64,000 nucleotides of DNA from Symbiodinium natans (taxonomy: Eukaryota > Sar > Dinophyceae > Suessiales > Symbiodiniaceae): the NCBI GenBank assembly GCA_905221605.1, contig CAJNDS010002450.1, forward strand, positions 284,589-348,588. Direction: 5' to 3'. This document shows positions 44,594 through 59,500 of this stretch, piece after piece. Position 1 is the first letter of the stretch. Every line of letters begins with the position of its first letter. The notes under the pieces are model-generated. The model was not told the DNA's origin, did not search any database, and saw only the letters and a program-made list of their open reading frames with translations. The translations under genes were made by a program, and so were the position numbers.

Positions 44594-47500
44594 ATGGAAG
44601 AGGTCATTGCCATGTTGCGACTGAAGATCGAGGAGATGCAACAGGAAGACTATGCGGCATCACTCAGGATCGAGCAGCTAGAACGCGAACGTGATCAGAA
44701 CGCGCAACTGGCAGCTCATATCCATCAACGTCACGAAGCTACACTCGCTGAACGTGAGCAAGTCGTTGGTGCCACGATCGCAACACTGGAGCAACATGCT
44801 GCCGACAATCATCATCAAGCGACGATGACTCAGGAGCAGTTGATGCACCAGCAACGCGAGATGGCGCAGTACATGGTCAACGTGGAAGAAGCGGCCCATG
44901 GTGAAGGAAACACGATAGCTCGAGAATACCAGCGACTTACAGAGGAGCTGAACATTCGAGCACATGAAAATCTGAGAAGGCGAGCCGATCTACAACAAGC
45001 CGAAGTCATTGTGGCTCAGATGGAAGATCAGCTGCGAACCTCCGAGTTTGCACGTGAAGCATCCGAGAAGCAGAAGAGCGAGATGCGAGAATATGCTCAT
45101 CATGAGAGCGTGGCATTGCAGGATGAACGCGATCAGACCAGGCTCTTGAACGTGAACATTCATGGCGTTATCGTTCAGTACCACGAAGAAGAAGAAAGAG
45201 CAGCTGCTTTGAGACAAGCTGTGCACGAAATGGAGCAGCGATTGGAAGGCCAACATGCTTCGTTGCCTAGCATCCATGAGGAGCTGCAAAGGGTACGAGC
45301 GGAATGCCAATCTCATGAGGACGTCAATCGACGACTGACATCGGAATTGGATGCGGCGAGACAGGTTCAAACGTACAACCGACCTACGTCAGCCGGAACG
45401 TCTGAGTGGGATAATGTTTCTTCAGTGCCTAGGGTAGGTGTGCATAATTCGCGTCCACAAAGCGTTCAATCCCGTTCAGGAATAACCCAAGCTTACAGCA
45501 GTCCGGAAGAAGTTGATCGTGATGTGCCAATGTCATCTACGACGGAATCGAGGTTCAAGACATGGGTCCAGAACACCATTCCTGGGGTGGGTTCGGCTTC
45601 GCCGGCTCATTCCCAGGGTGGAGATGCCTCAAAGGAGGGTTCGGGTCCCCCGGCTCTTCCCACGAGGCCATCGTTGTTCGGAGGACCACCTATTCCAGTG
45701 ACAGAAAGCCGACCGACTTCTACAAGTGGACCTCCCGTTCTCGTTCCAGAAGTACCATCAGTTCCCAACCTGGTTCCGGGAAGGATGTTCACGACAGGTT
45801 TGCTGGACTTGCCTCCTGGCTTGGCTACCAGACCACACACCTCACAGTTACTTGCTGATCCACCTACGGCGTCCACGTCCTACCAGTGTGTGCGGCAACC
45901 ATCGCGTTCGCGGCATACGGGCGAGGTCACGCCTGGAATGGCTTCAGAAATTCCTCCGAATGCTCCCAATCATCCTCAAGATCCTCGCGCAAACGCTTCG
46001 ACAACTGTTCAGCAAGAGGCTTTACGAAGGCAAATGGATGATCTTCGGGAAGAAATGAGCAGAATGAGAGACACCGAAGCTCGTCTTCGTCGTGAACGAG
46101 ATCAATGGCGTATAATTGCTGAAGAACAGGAGCAAGAGAATGAGGGTGAAGAGGGAGAGAACGAGGAGGAAGGCGAACCAGAAGAGGACGGAGACAAAAC
46201 CGACCCTGGATCCTGGAAGCCAATCAAGAAAGGAGGTGGAGGAGGTGATGGTGGTGGCAACCCAGATTCTTCTCCCCACGGTGGTGGCGGAGGAGGTGGC
46301 GGTGGATCTGGACCCGAAGATGGACCTGATTACACCGAAGGGCCAAAGATATCCCGAAGAGAAGCCGACAAGATCAACATTCCTGCGTTTCCCAAGGTCA
46401 CTCACTTGGACGCATGGCAGGCAGCAGTCACCACAAACGTCCTGGCCGCGTGTGCGGATACCAATCAGAGCGACTGGATAAAATGGCTGCAAGAATCTTT
46501 CAAGCCGATGCCGGATGTTGAAGGGCTCAATGACTCGGGACATGTCAAGTTCAGAAGCATCGACGTGAAGCTGGCAAGTGCGATGACTCTCATGTTACGG
46601 AATGCTGGAGATCAAGCAGCGGATCTGTTCTTGGAAGTGAACCTCAAATCAAACGCGTACATTCGCGGGACCGAGTACAAGGTTCTGAAGGGACGACAGA
46701 TCATTGCTATGATGATGGAAAGCTTCCGCACACGGGATCGTCTTGACATGGTCTACACGATCGATTACCTGACCAAACTGCAGTATCCTGGGGACAACAA
46801 GATTGCCGCATTCAAAGCAACGTGGCTAGAGATCATCTCTCGGATTCGACCTGAAGATGTACCTTCCACGAATGCCCTCCGCGACATCTTGTACCAGAAG
46901 ATATCAGGATCCTCCGAGATGAACATGGAGCTCAAGCTTTACTATGACATCAAGAGCTATGACGATCCAGAGAGATCACATGATATGCTGCTGAGGATCA
47001 TGGACCGGGCGGTGCAGAGGAGAAGAGAGAAGAAGAACCTCAACGAGACACAACATGGTCTGAACCAGATGGTTGCTGGGAAGGACCTGCTTGCTGCACC
47101 AGCTAGGCCCGATCCCAAAGGGCCTCCCTCATCCGCGCCTGACAAGGACAAGAAGAAGAAGACGAATGAGAGAGGCAAGGACAAAGAAGCTGCGGATGCT
47201 GCGCCTGTACTCCCAAAGAGTAAAGCAAAGGCACACGAAAAGGACAAGAAGAAGGGGAAAGGTAAAGGCAAAGAACGATCCCGATCTCCTTCATCATCAC
47301 GATCGCTGACCGACAAGGAGAAGGCGAAGATTCGTTGCAAATTCCACTTCGGAGGAGGATGCACAGCAGGAAAGAATTGCAAATGGAGTCACAAAGACAC
47401 GGACAGAGGAAGGCCGTCTTCACGAGAGGATAAGAATCAGAGAGCGCGAAGCCCGTCATCAAAACCATCGGAACGACCTTGCTTTCAGTGGAGCAAGAAC

Positions 47501-50500
47501 CCATCCTGCAGCCGAGAGAATTGCCCTTTCAAGCATGACCCGGCTAAGGCAGCGCCCGCAACCGGGGAAACCGACGCGAATGCGAAGGCAAAAGCAAAGG
47601 CGAAGGCGAAGGACAAGAAGAAGAAGCCTGAACCTGCCGCACCCGCGATTGCGATTCGAGGTCTGCCTGCAGTACCTGTTCTTCGATCCCTGGGTGATGG
47701 TGATGGTGATTCTGACGATGAGTCAATCGATGGCGACGCGGCGTCAGATTGCTCCACCGACGATGAGATCGGATCTTATCACAGAGACGTCAAGGACCTC
47801 AAGGTTTCCTTCGAACGGGGAACGAAGTTCGCATCATCGAAGCCGAGGCGATCACACAAAGATAGAGGATTCGCCCCGCGACTTTTCACTGAAGCGAACC
47901 TGAAGCACGAGAACCACATCTCGGAGGTCGAGTACGAGAAGCACAAAGCAAGAGCTAGGGCTCGATTGATGGAAGATATGTGTCTGGGCAAAGATGGAGG
48001 ATGCATACCAGTTAGGATTCCAGGGACCGAGAAGGTGATTGTGTTCAAGTTCGACAACAAGAAGGGGAAGTTCCATGAAAGAGCCTTGAGCGTTGATGAG
48101 AGCCGTAAGGAACTGATGAAGAACCCGAACATGTGTATGGTCCAACCAGAATTTATTCGCAGGAAGCTGAAATTCATCATGGACACAGGATGCGGACATG
48201 ACCTTATCTCTCTAGAAAAGGTCGCCAAGCACGGCATCGACACTGCAATGGATTGCGAATCTACATCGTTCCAGACGGCGAATGGTGTCACTATGACCAA
48301 CCAGACGGCGGAATTCTTGACGAAATCCTTCAAGGAGCCCATCAAAGCACATGTATTGGAGAATACACCTTCTGTGCTGTCAGTTGGGAAGAGATGCATG
48401 CTTCACGGCTATTCCTTTGTATGGCCCGCAGGACGTCCACCATTTATGGTGAACGATGCTGGCGAGAGGATACAATTCTTCGTGCAAGGAGACATCCCCT
48501 ATGTCAGAGTGGGAAGCAAAGGAGCCAAAGCTCATGAGGAACCCGAAGCGATGGAAATGTTCCGCTTGGTGCAGAAGTACAAGGACAAGGTGGACGATGA
48601 TACCGACGACGATTCGACGTATGTTGCGGTACCAGGTCTTGACGACATCGGCGAGGAGATCCCCGACGTAGCTTCCGAAGCTGACGAAGAAGAAGATGGC
48701 GAAGTGGTCGAAGGCGATGAAGCTCGTGAAGATGAACCGCAAGCCGAACTTCCAGTTGAGGCTGAGGACGACGCGCAGGAGATCGACGTGGAAGGTGACG
48801 AATCTGGTCCAGCTAGAAGGGCGAAGGTCGGCACCTTGAAGGCCGAAGCGAACACCTTGGCTCACCTTTGTACCCATCGATTCCGGAATCCATATTGTGA
48901 CGCGTGCGTGAGAGCAAAGATGAAGCGTTTCAGAACCCAAAAGGGAGCATTCAAACGAGAAGTCAATGAGTGGGGTGACTTGGTGACGTTCGACTTTGTG
49001 GATATGGGAAAAGCTACGGATAAGGGGGTGGGTCTTGACGACGAGCTCCGTGAAATCCTGGTATTCCGCGACGTGGCCACGAAGGTGGTCGCAGCATATC
49101 CCACAATCTCAAGAGAAGAAGGAGAAGTTGTACGATGTATGAAGAGATTCATGGGAAAGAAGAAAGTGAGGCTGGCATATAGTGACTGCGCAGATGAGTT
49201 CATTGCGGCGATGAACAAGCTCAAAATTCCATTGGATCACTCATTGCCAGGGCGTCCTATGAATAACTCTCTGGCGGAAAGGACCAACCAGTTCGTCATC
49301 ACTGCTACAGCCACATCGTTGCTGCATGCAGGACTACCTGCGAACTATTGGCCCTATGCCTTGAATTGCGTCACTCACAATCTCAACGCCGAGGATGTGG
49401 ATGGTGAGTCGGCGTGGCAGAGGATGTCTGGGAAAGAATTCCCGGGAAAGTTGATTCCGTTTGGAGCAAAGGTCTACTTCAAACCGACCGAGACCCGTGA
49501 ACCAACATATGGCGGAAAGTTTGACCCGAAAGGAATACCTGGCATTTTCGCAGGGTATGTCCTTAATGCGGGGCAAACATGGTCACGAAAGTATCGTGTG
49601 TGGGACATGAAGGAGTTCGCGAATGCCAACTTTGCGCATGATGCGAAAGTGCCTCGCAAGCTTCAAATTCCCTACATCACCGAACGGGTCATCATGCCGG
49701 ATGAAATTGCCTTTCCGCTCAAGCTCGAGTACGAGAGGATGAACGGAACACTCGAAGGACTGAAGGAAGGAAAGGATCTCGGAGGAAAAGAAATCAAGGA
49801 CAAGCCACCAGGAGGAGGTGACGACGACGATGATGACGACAATGGCGATGATGGTGGTGACCTACCTGATCGCCAAGAACGCGTCAAAGCCATGGAGAAG
49901 GACATGCTCGACTATGTCATGGAAAACGATGACATTGTGCCTGATCTTTCAGAAGTTCCAGATGATCAACCCGGTGAACCTCGCGACGGGCCAGCCTTGG
50001 AGTCTGAAGATGCCAAAGCCCTCAGATTGATTGGCGACTCCATTCTCGACAGTGCAGGAAGTGTACCACAGAGCGAAGGAGTACCGGATGTTGCTTCGGA
50101 TCCTCCGAGCAGCAAAAGGGAAACTAAGCGTGGTACTCCCTCCAAAACCGTTTCGGAACCTCCGGACGGCAAAGGGGAACCTGCATCGTCATCACGCGGT
50201 CCAACTGGGCGTTCCATTCCGGACATTGACGAGACCGACCCTGCATTCATCATCGCAAAGCTCAAGGAAGCTGGACTCATCGGACCGGAACCCGAGTTCT
50301 GGAAGTTCGGTACTCCCGGCGACGGTCGTGTCTACATCAATGACGACGGCGAACCTTGCAAGATCGACAAGCGGGGGGCTCCGTTCAAGATTGGGAGTGA
50401 TGGTAGACGATTGCTACCCTCCACACGTCCGAAGGGCAAGTTCACTCCTGAAGAATGGCACAAGCTCGGAAGCGAAGGAAGGAAGATCGAACTTAAGAAG

Positions 50501-53500
50501 ATAAAGAAGGTCGAAGAGAAGGAGGCCAAGAAGGCTCGCAAGAAGGAGGCCAAGGAGAAGAAGAAAGGCAAAGAGCATAAAGACGCACTCGTTGCATCGT
50601 TGGAGGCGTTACTTCCCAAGGTCGTGCCTGCGGAGAAGATCGATTTGGACTTCAGGGCGGGAACGACTACTGGATGGACATGGTGCGAGGAACAGGTGAC
50701 GCAGATTGCCACAGAAATGTTTCTGGACGATGTGCTGCCTGCTCTTCCAAGTGAATTGGCAGAGTTCGGATTGAGAGCTCCTCGCATGCCATGTGTGTCA
50801 TCAACCAAAGAGAAACACAGAGAGAAGCTTGCATGTGCAGCGCCGTGCTTCAACGCCATGGTTACACGTCCAGTCAACCGCAAGGAGATGTACGAGAATC
50901 CCAAAGCCATGGAGGCGTTCATGAAAGAATGGAAAGGCTTGTGGGATCAGGAAGTCTTCGACTTTAGCCAAGTGCGGGAGTACGACGACGTGGTCAGAGA
51001 AGCGAAGAAGTCCAACGCGAAGGTGCACATGGCAAGAGTGCATGGTCTCATCTATGAGAAGAACTATCAACTCAAAGAAGGGGACCCTGCAAGGAAGTTC
51101 AAAGGAAGAGGTGTGCTGCTTGGAGATCAAGTCAAAGATCAGAATATGGAGGCGGCGCTGTTCCAGGACCTCGGAAACTCTCCGGCAACCTTTGATGCGT
51201 CTCGTTGGGCCGACTTCTACGGGTGCCTACCCGGGAACGACGTTCAGATGGCGGATGCTATCCAGGCCTACATTCAGGCTAAGTTGACGGGGACTCCGTG
51301 CTGGGTTGAACTTCCAGACGAGGCTTGGCATCCTTCGGTGAACCGGAGGAAATTTCGCAGACCAGTCTGCAGGCTCGTGAAAGCACTCTATGGGCATCCG
51401 GACGCTGGTACAATGTGGGAACAACATTGTCACACCGCAGTCCAGAAGATGGGTTTTGCACCAGTTGGTGAGGAATGGCCGTCTCTTTACTTCCATGCAG
51501 GAATGAAGCTCCTATTGGTCATCTATGTCGACGACCTGAAGCTCGCCGGTCCGGCGGAGAACCTCCCGAAGGGGTGGAACATGCTTCGCAAGGAACTTCG
51601 TCTTGAGGAGGAAACTCCGCTTGGTTTGTATTTGGGATGTCGAATCTCAAAGGGAGAGGCTAAACTTCACGACAACACCAAGGTGCGAACTGTCACTTAT
51701 GACATGGAAACCTATCTCGAAATGACAGTGCAAAAGTACTGTGAAACCACGGGATTTCCTGTGGACAAATTCAAGAAGGTACCATCTCCCAGTCCAGTTG
51801 AAGAAACCAAAAATCACCCGGCTAGGGCACCGTGTCATCCAGGTGCTGCAAGCCATCGGTGTCAATGGTGTGGACACACAATGCCTGTCGATAAGGGCGG
51901 ACGGCTTCTACCTCCACCACCGGTTCCCAAGGGCCCACAGGAAACGGAACTCGATGAGGCAGACAGGGGTACTCTTGCCCCGCATGCGGCGAGCATCCTC
52001 ATGAAGTTGCTCTATGCTGCAAGAATTTGCAGGTTTGATTTGCTGCGAAGCATAAACAACCTTGCGCGACGCATTACAAAGTGGTCCAAGAAGGAGGATG
52101 CGGCTCTGCATCATTTGATGTGCTACGTCCATCAGTCCAAAGGTCATAAGATGATCGGATGGGTCGGCGATTCCATGGATGCTACTTCCATAGGGTTGTA
52201 TGCGGATGCGGATTACGCTGGTTGTGGCGAGAGTTTGCGTTCTACTTCGGGGGCTCACATGCATATTCAGGGACCGCATACACGGTTCCCGTTGGCAGGT
52301 GTCAGTAAGCGACAGGGTTGCGCCAGCCACTCTACTCCCGAAGCGGAAATTGTGGCTGCGGACTATGCAATGTCGCGTATTGGCATTCCGGCCATCACAT
52401 TGTGGCGTTTGATTGGGGGCAAAGATCCTAATTTCGTGTTCTACGATGACAATCAAACGATGATCGGCGTGGTCCGCACAGGCAAGAACCCGACGATGCG
52501 CCATTTGGAACGCTCGCACGGGATCTGCATTGCGTGGATGCACGAGGTGTTCCAGGAGGGCTACGTGTCTCTGGCTTACGAGGTCACCGCCAAAATGGCG
52601 GCCGATATCCATACGAAGGCCTTTAAAGACCACGTCTCCTGGGCTCACGCGTGTCAGCTAATTAACATCATGCCTCCCACGATGCTTTCGAGTGTTGAGG
52701 TCATGGACATGATGAAGGCTACACACCAACAATCGGCTGATGAGAAAGGTCATCAGCACTACTCGTTTGAGAACGAGGTTCCCTGTTTTCCTTACACGCA
52801 AACACCTATCTTGCCCCAGGAGCTGTATAGGGCCGGTTTGTCCAGTAAGGAGGGTGTCCAGGAAACGGACAGTACTGATCCGATCTTGGTGGTGAAGTTC
52901 CCGCGCATGCTCCGCGGCGTCCCCAGTGCTTTGCGACCGGGGAAGTATTTGCGGTCCACGTGGATTCTGCGTGAAGGGCAATGGCATCGTATCGAGGATG
53001 AGGTCCCTATCCCGTCGGAACCTCAGAAATTCGATCGGTATGTCGAGCGCGCTGTGTTTCAATATCACTTCCAACGGGGCTCGGCGGCGACGACGCGTGT
53101 GCACCGCACCGCGTCGCCTGCCGTGTCTGCGTCCCCGCTGCCCGACTGTTCGCGCTGCCGCGTTCGCGATTCGCCCGCGCTCTGCAGGCAAGTGTGCGAC
53201 TTAGTGGTCCGCGCCGCCCATGGGGGGTATGGGGGTGTTTTTCGCGCTGGGTCTGAAGGCATGGGGGGTGATATCAACGAAATTCCTGCGCTCGAATCTA
53301 CCGTCGTCGCTGTTGCGCGCGCCGCAAAAGAAGCAGATTTTCCTCAATCTACATTCGTGCCCGAATTCATCGAGGTGACTCGTGCTGGGACTGGTAATCA
53401 TGAAGTTGTTTTCCAAGACAAGCGCGGGAAAGAGATGTTTAAGGCACGGAGTGACTCGCTCAGCGGGGCTACAGGATTTTCCATGACGATCAAAGCTTCG

Positions 53501-56500
53501 GATGTCGGAAACAGTAGTCCTCGCGTGTGGTTGCTCGTAGGTCTGGAAGAGGATAACTGGTGGCAGACGTATGCACCGCCGGACGTCAACGTCATCTGCG
53601 TGCCGGAAGCGGATGCACGCGGCGCCTACCAGTACTGCAAAGACATCATTAAATGGTCGTTCAAGGATCTTCGGAACGTTCTGTTCATAGGAGCAGGGGC
53701 GCTGAATCGAGCTTCATGGCTTGATGTCGATCCTAGAGAACGCTTTTATGAGGACCGAGACGTCGTTGATTACCCCTGGGGGGAGGTCATTGATTTAGTC
53801 TTTGAAGCCCGGAAGAAAGGGGCGACTACTATCGTCGAGGTTCCTGACAGGCCGAAGTTTCGAAAGTCGGCACAGTACAAGAACATAGTTGACTGCATGA
53901 AGTGGGAGAGATTCACACTTGCTGATTGCTGCCACGGTCGGAGGATCTGCGTTCCACAGGGAAGCGGGGCCCCGAACATCATGTATGTCAACGAAGCTAC
54001 TGAGTTTCTCATTCATGGACTCAAAGCCCCTGAAAACATGAAGGGTGTGTGCGGCATGCAACATCATCATGCATCACGTGAAGCTGTTGAGACTCACGGG
54101 GATGGGTGTGGAAAGAGAACCAGTAAAGTGTCACGCCTCTTGTTGAAAATGCTTTCTGAACGGGACGCCAAGGTTGGGGACCCCAAGGCCTGCAGTTCTG
54201 TTGAGAAGTTACCGTCGGGTAAGGACAGGATGATCATTGAATTCTGTTGCTCTAAGGACAGTAGCTTGGGTAAATCCTCGAGTGCTACAAGGGGAGCTCA
54301 CGTCATGCGCGTGCATGAAGCTCTCCAAGCCCAAACCAAGGCATGTGAAAGCAACATCCTCAAGGAGGCGGAACGATTCCGAAAATCCAATCCCAAATGT
54401 CCGATTCTTGTGTTTGCTTCTCTTCCGTGCACTGGGGGGTCCAACTGGATCAAGGTGAACGAAATGGGGGGTGAAACTGAAAAGGGAAAGGAACATCGGA
54501 AGAAATTTAGGGACTTACTGAAAGCTCTCAAACGCCTTTTGCGAAAGCTGGCGGTATTTTCCCCCAAAATCGCTTTTGAGTTGCCGAAAACCTGTTTGTA
54601 TTGGAGTTGGCCCGAAGTTCAAGCCCTAATAAAGCAGCATTCATTGCGTGTTGCACGAATTGACGGTTGCATGATGGGTGTTGTTGACAAAGACGGCGTT
54701 CCTTTACTCAAAGCGTGGTGTCTTGCCACGAATGTGTCAACCATGTTGAACCTCAAAGGGGTCACGTGCGACAACACACATGAACATGGCACACCAAGGG
54801 GTCAGGCACTCAAGGAGGCAGGAAACTACACGCCGCACATGGCAAAGTTGTTGCACAACGCATGGCGTGATGAAGCTCGTAACATCCGCAGGGGCTCTGC
54901 TCAGAGTGTTCATGTGGCAGCTTCATGTGTACTTGTTCATGTCAGATTGCGTTGCAGTAACAGTCAGGTGCAACATGAATTCCAAGGTACTTGCATAATT
55001 GTTTGTCCTACACCAGGAATAGGGTTCGGATCCTCCGACCCTAATCCAAAGTGCAGTGAGGGGTTCGGCTCCGCCGGCTCGGATCTGCATCTGGGGAAGG
55101 GACTCGGCTCCGCCGGTCCTAGAACCAGCATGGACGGACAACAGCAGAGGCCCATTCCTCCGCATGTTCCATGGTCGCGACCTCAAGACCTCTTCTCCCT
55201 GCCGTACCAGAGATCGGGCATCAACATTCCTGTTGGCAATGGGATGACTGCTTTGCGCACGACATGTCATGCGCTGCGATCATTGAGAGGGCAACCTCTT
55301 CCTGGACGACTGGAGCAAGGCATGGTCGCCACGAATGCGAACATTGCTGCGTGGGTGGAATTTGGAGTGCCAGCTATCCTTTTGGCGGCAGTTGCGGCAC
55401 CATCCAGCCCATATGGTTTTCCTGAAGTCAGAGTTCGGGAGCTGTTTCGAGGTGTGGTGGAAAGCCTGTTGCCAGCAAGGAGTGCGGAGAGCTACAAGAC
55501 AGTCCTTAGCCATGTCACAACGTTTATCAAGGTCGTCAAGACTGCGATAAGCACTGATTCGACTCGACAGGTGCTGCAGGAGCTTCTGGACCACGTCATT
55601 GAGATTGACCTCTTCAAGAACATTGACATGTTCGTCGACGTTTTGGTTCAAGATGCTGAACAAGGGCGTTTGGATCCTCAATATCCATGTTTGACGGTGG
55701 TGACTATGGACGGATATCTTGATCCGAATGTCATTTGCAGAACAGTCGTTACCAAGAGTCCGTGGATCTATGTGACCAGGTACAACGACTGGATGCGGCT
55801 TAATTCCTACTTTCGCGAGAACCTCCCCAACCGTCGTGAAGGGCTACCATGCATGCTCCTCACCCAGGACTTCTGGGATTTGCTGGATCTGATTTGGTCA
55901 ATGGCGAAGCAAGTGGGTTACTGCTTGAGAAGTCACAATCAGGTCGCCGAGCACACGCAGATGAATGTGTGGGATCTGATCGAGATCGTGGTCGATCCCC
56001 GGGAGAACGTGTCCGCGGCGGTCGCTCATGCAGTCAACAGCCTCCAAGGGTTGTCGGTCGCCTTGCATACAGCCCACGAATACCTCAACGACAGTCGGAC
56101 GGTGTGGCCATCGGAACCATCGAGAACGACCGGAGCCGAGCTCAGGGAGTCGTTGGTGAATGCGACAACTGTCGTCATGGCCCCGCCACCAACCGGTCTC
56201 GGGTTACCAGCTTCCTTTTCACACAGCTCGTGGAACCAGCTGGCTGCCGAGCAGAACGTCTTGAGGGCGGTCCACGACATGTACAGGACTCACAGGTCTT
56301 GGATGTCCGAGATCACGAACCTGCGAGCCGAGTGTTACTCCGAAGGACGTGAACAGCCGCCGTACCTGAAGCCCGATCCAACAGGCACGGTGTTTCCTCC
56401 GGCATTGAATTCACACCCGCCTTGGGTGAATGTTCAACGTCAACATCCCGCAGGGCCTGCGTCCCCATCTGTTCCGGAAGGGCCGGCTCCTTTCGTGGAA

Positions 56501-59500
56501 GAGGATCATCCTGCCAACAGATCGACGTCTACACCATCACCAAGACAGGCAACGGGCGCATCCTTTGCCGAAGCAAGAGGTGAATCCGCCAAGAGGCAGC
56601 GGGGACCGGAGGATGTCCGCTCCGCGGCATCCCAACCGGGAACCGCGGCCAGCTCTTCCGATCCTCGGGGAGCTGAGCCAACTGCCCAACCAGAAGGTGA
56701 ACCCGATGAAGTTCGCTGGTACCTGGATCCTACTCCCGATGGGTACATGGAGAAGTTCGTCAAGTTCCAATCCAGACATCGCGTGCAGCTGGGTACAACC
56801 ATCATCGTTCACAAAGATGATCCTACAGATGTCCTGCCCGCACGTGATCAGACACCCAAGATCAACGGGAAAGTTGGAACCAGCAGTGAGCAAGTTTACC
56901 TTCGGCGCGTCACCACACACCTTGCCAAGCTCTACGGGATGAGCCAGTCGAATCGCGCAGGTGCGTTTCACATGGCAACATTCATGAAGAAAGGGGATGT
57001 GGAGTGGCTACGACTTTACAAGGTGCTGTACGAGAAGGTTTTCTTGTGCACAATTCGTCAGCTACCAACTCCTGGCACAATGTTTGCGGCGGTCATGCAA
57101 TCCACGGCTACGGGAGAGCTGGGAATTTTCCACTTCAACAGCAGCCCGGAGCAGCGAGCCTTGTTGACGGCTGGACTGAGAAAGTTCAGCGCTTCCATTC
57201 GTCAGGCAAGTACCCCCGATGTCACAGCGGTGCGATCCAGCAAAACGATCATCCTGGCGGACTTCGAGGTGTGGACGAAAACCAAGAACCGCTTGACCTA
57301 CACGATGGCCAGCAAGCTCCAAGAAAAGGGATGGTATGATGCCCATTCGTATTGCCAGACAGTTGATGAGAGCCTCGATCCACTCCTACCTGAAGGATTC
57401 CAAGTCGTTGCCACCAAGGCCAGAGATGCAGTCCGAGAGTGGAGAGGTCCCGGGCAGAGCATCGACGTCACCGCGCACGTCTATTTGTCGTTCAGAGCCA
57501 TCAATGATCTCCTGGTTTGGGAGCATGGCAATGCGACTCCCGAGAACATGCGAAAGTGGTTCGTCGATCCAATCATGGACTTGTCAGACCTTCTGCAACG
57601 TGCCGTGATTGTGACCCTCAACGACGATCCCCGTTTCATCGGGAAGGACGTTGGTGCAGCGATGCCATGGGCTGCCATCGATTGGATCGCAGTGGAGCTC
57701 CGAGCAAGGGGATGCATTGTTTTCACGTCATCACTGCTGTGGGCTCGAATTGCAGTGACTCTCCATAAGGGCAGCGACAATTTCCGGATCAATCCAGAGG
57801 AGATGCATTTGGCGGTGGCGGCATTCGACAAACATCTGCTGCAAGAAAAGATCATCACACTTTGCATGGCACCCCCAGAGAGCATGGGCGATTGCGAACC
57901 TCATTTGGATTCCGTGAACATGGAGACTGCGGATGCGAAGGCGGTCTTTGCACCGTCGAGCAGCGACGACGTTCGGACCGCGTCGGCCAATGATGACACG
58001 CAAGAACGACATCAACGGGTCGTGGAGAGGGCATCGGAGCTTGAGGGCATCCGCGGAGGCGTGGACATGACTTGGGTGGATGCGGACATCGCCATGGTCA
58101 GCCCAGAACCGTTCTATGACGGAGAAACCTACTGGATTGACATCGAGGGCCTCATCAGCAAGCATCCCACTGCCCCGAGTGGCCAATTCCATGTGTGTCA
58201 GGCATGCGTCGACGAGTTCAACACGCTGAAGGGCTCCTTCCAAGGCGAGTTCGGACCAATCCAATCTCCAGCGTATTGTCCCTTCTGTTCGCTCAAAGCA
58301 ATGTGGGACAAGGACTATGGCATCAACAAATGGGAGGAGGTTCGGAAGTCAGAACGCCATGCTGCAGGGTGCGCAATATTTGCTCAGAAACACGACTTTG
58401 TGTACCAGGATGGATCCCCAGTGATTCCCAAGGAGGATCTCAAATCGTACATCTTTGCATGCTCGAAGGTCGCGTACACCAACTATGGCAAAATCGTCTC
58501 GTCCTCGGCTGGGTTGCGCTTGAACACCAAACAAGCCAGCGAATACACCAGATGGGCGAAGGGGAGACGGTTGTCGTGGGACTTCGGGTACACGGTGGAC
58601 GGCATGGCCTGCCTCTTGCCCTTGTACGATGCAGGCAACGCAGCCTATGCAGGCTTCCTCCATAGCATCTTCGATCAGGACGAGGTCAGAGGCATGTACA
58701 ATGGCAATGCCGACCCGGCCGCCGAGCTCATGGGAGACACCCTGGAAGTTGCGCTCGGCATCCTGACAATTGCATGCAGGTATCCTTCGGCATTCGAAGC
58801 CTGGGGATCGTACGAAGATCATCTCGCTTGTCTTCGAGGAATCGAGCGGTCCTTCTATCGGTTTGCTGCAGCGGAGGCGGTACGAATTACTGCCGTGGAG
58901 AATCGAAAACGTCGTCCTCCCCGGGCAAACGATGCAGAGACGATTCAGCAGATCATGGAGTACGAGAACACTTTACTCCAAGGAGAATGGCATGCGGTCC
59001 TTGTCGATCGAGTCCTGCCAATTGAGGAGCCAGTCCTCGGAACCCTTTCTCCGGAAGATCAACGACCTGAAGAGTTCTCCGCAGCACCCGTCCCCAGTGC
59101 AGAACCTCGTGGTGGAGAACCAGAAGGTGAGGATCAAGCCCATGAAGGGGAAGCGCTCGGATCCTCCGGCGTGGAACCTGAGGGGCAGGAAGATGATGAT
59201 ATGGGCGTGCCCGAGGCAAGCTCTATCCCCACCATGCAAGAACCGAACGAGACCGAGCTGGGTGAGATATCACGTCCTTGTGAAGGTTACGTCCGAGCAC
59301 TCAATGCCCTACGCATAACCGCTGGTATGCAGCCACCCAGCATGTGCCTTGCTTGCGGCAACTATGGCCACAACACCCGAAATTGCGAAGCAAATGGGGG
59401 GTACAACGCTCTGGTGGTGAACGAAGCATTCAGCATCATTGGGAAAAGCCTGGCTAAGATGCACAAGTCAAGCAGTACGCCACCAACAGAGATCTTCCAG

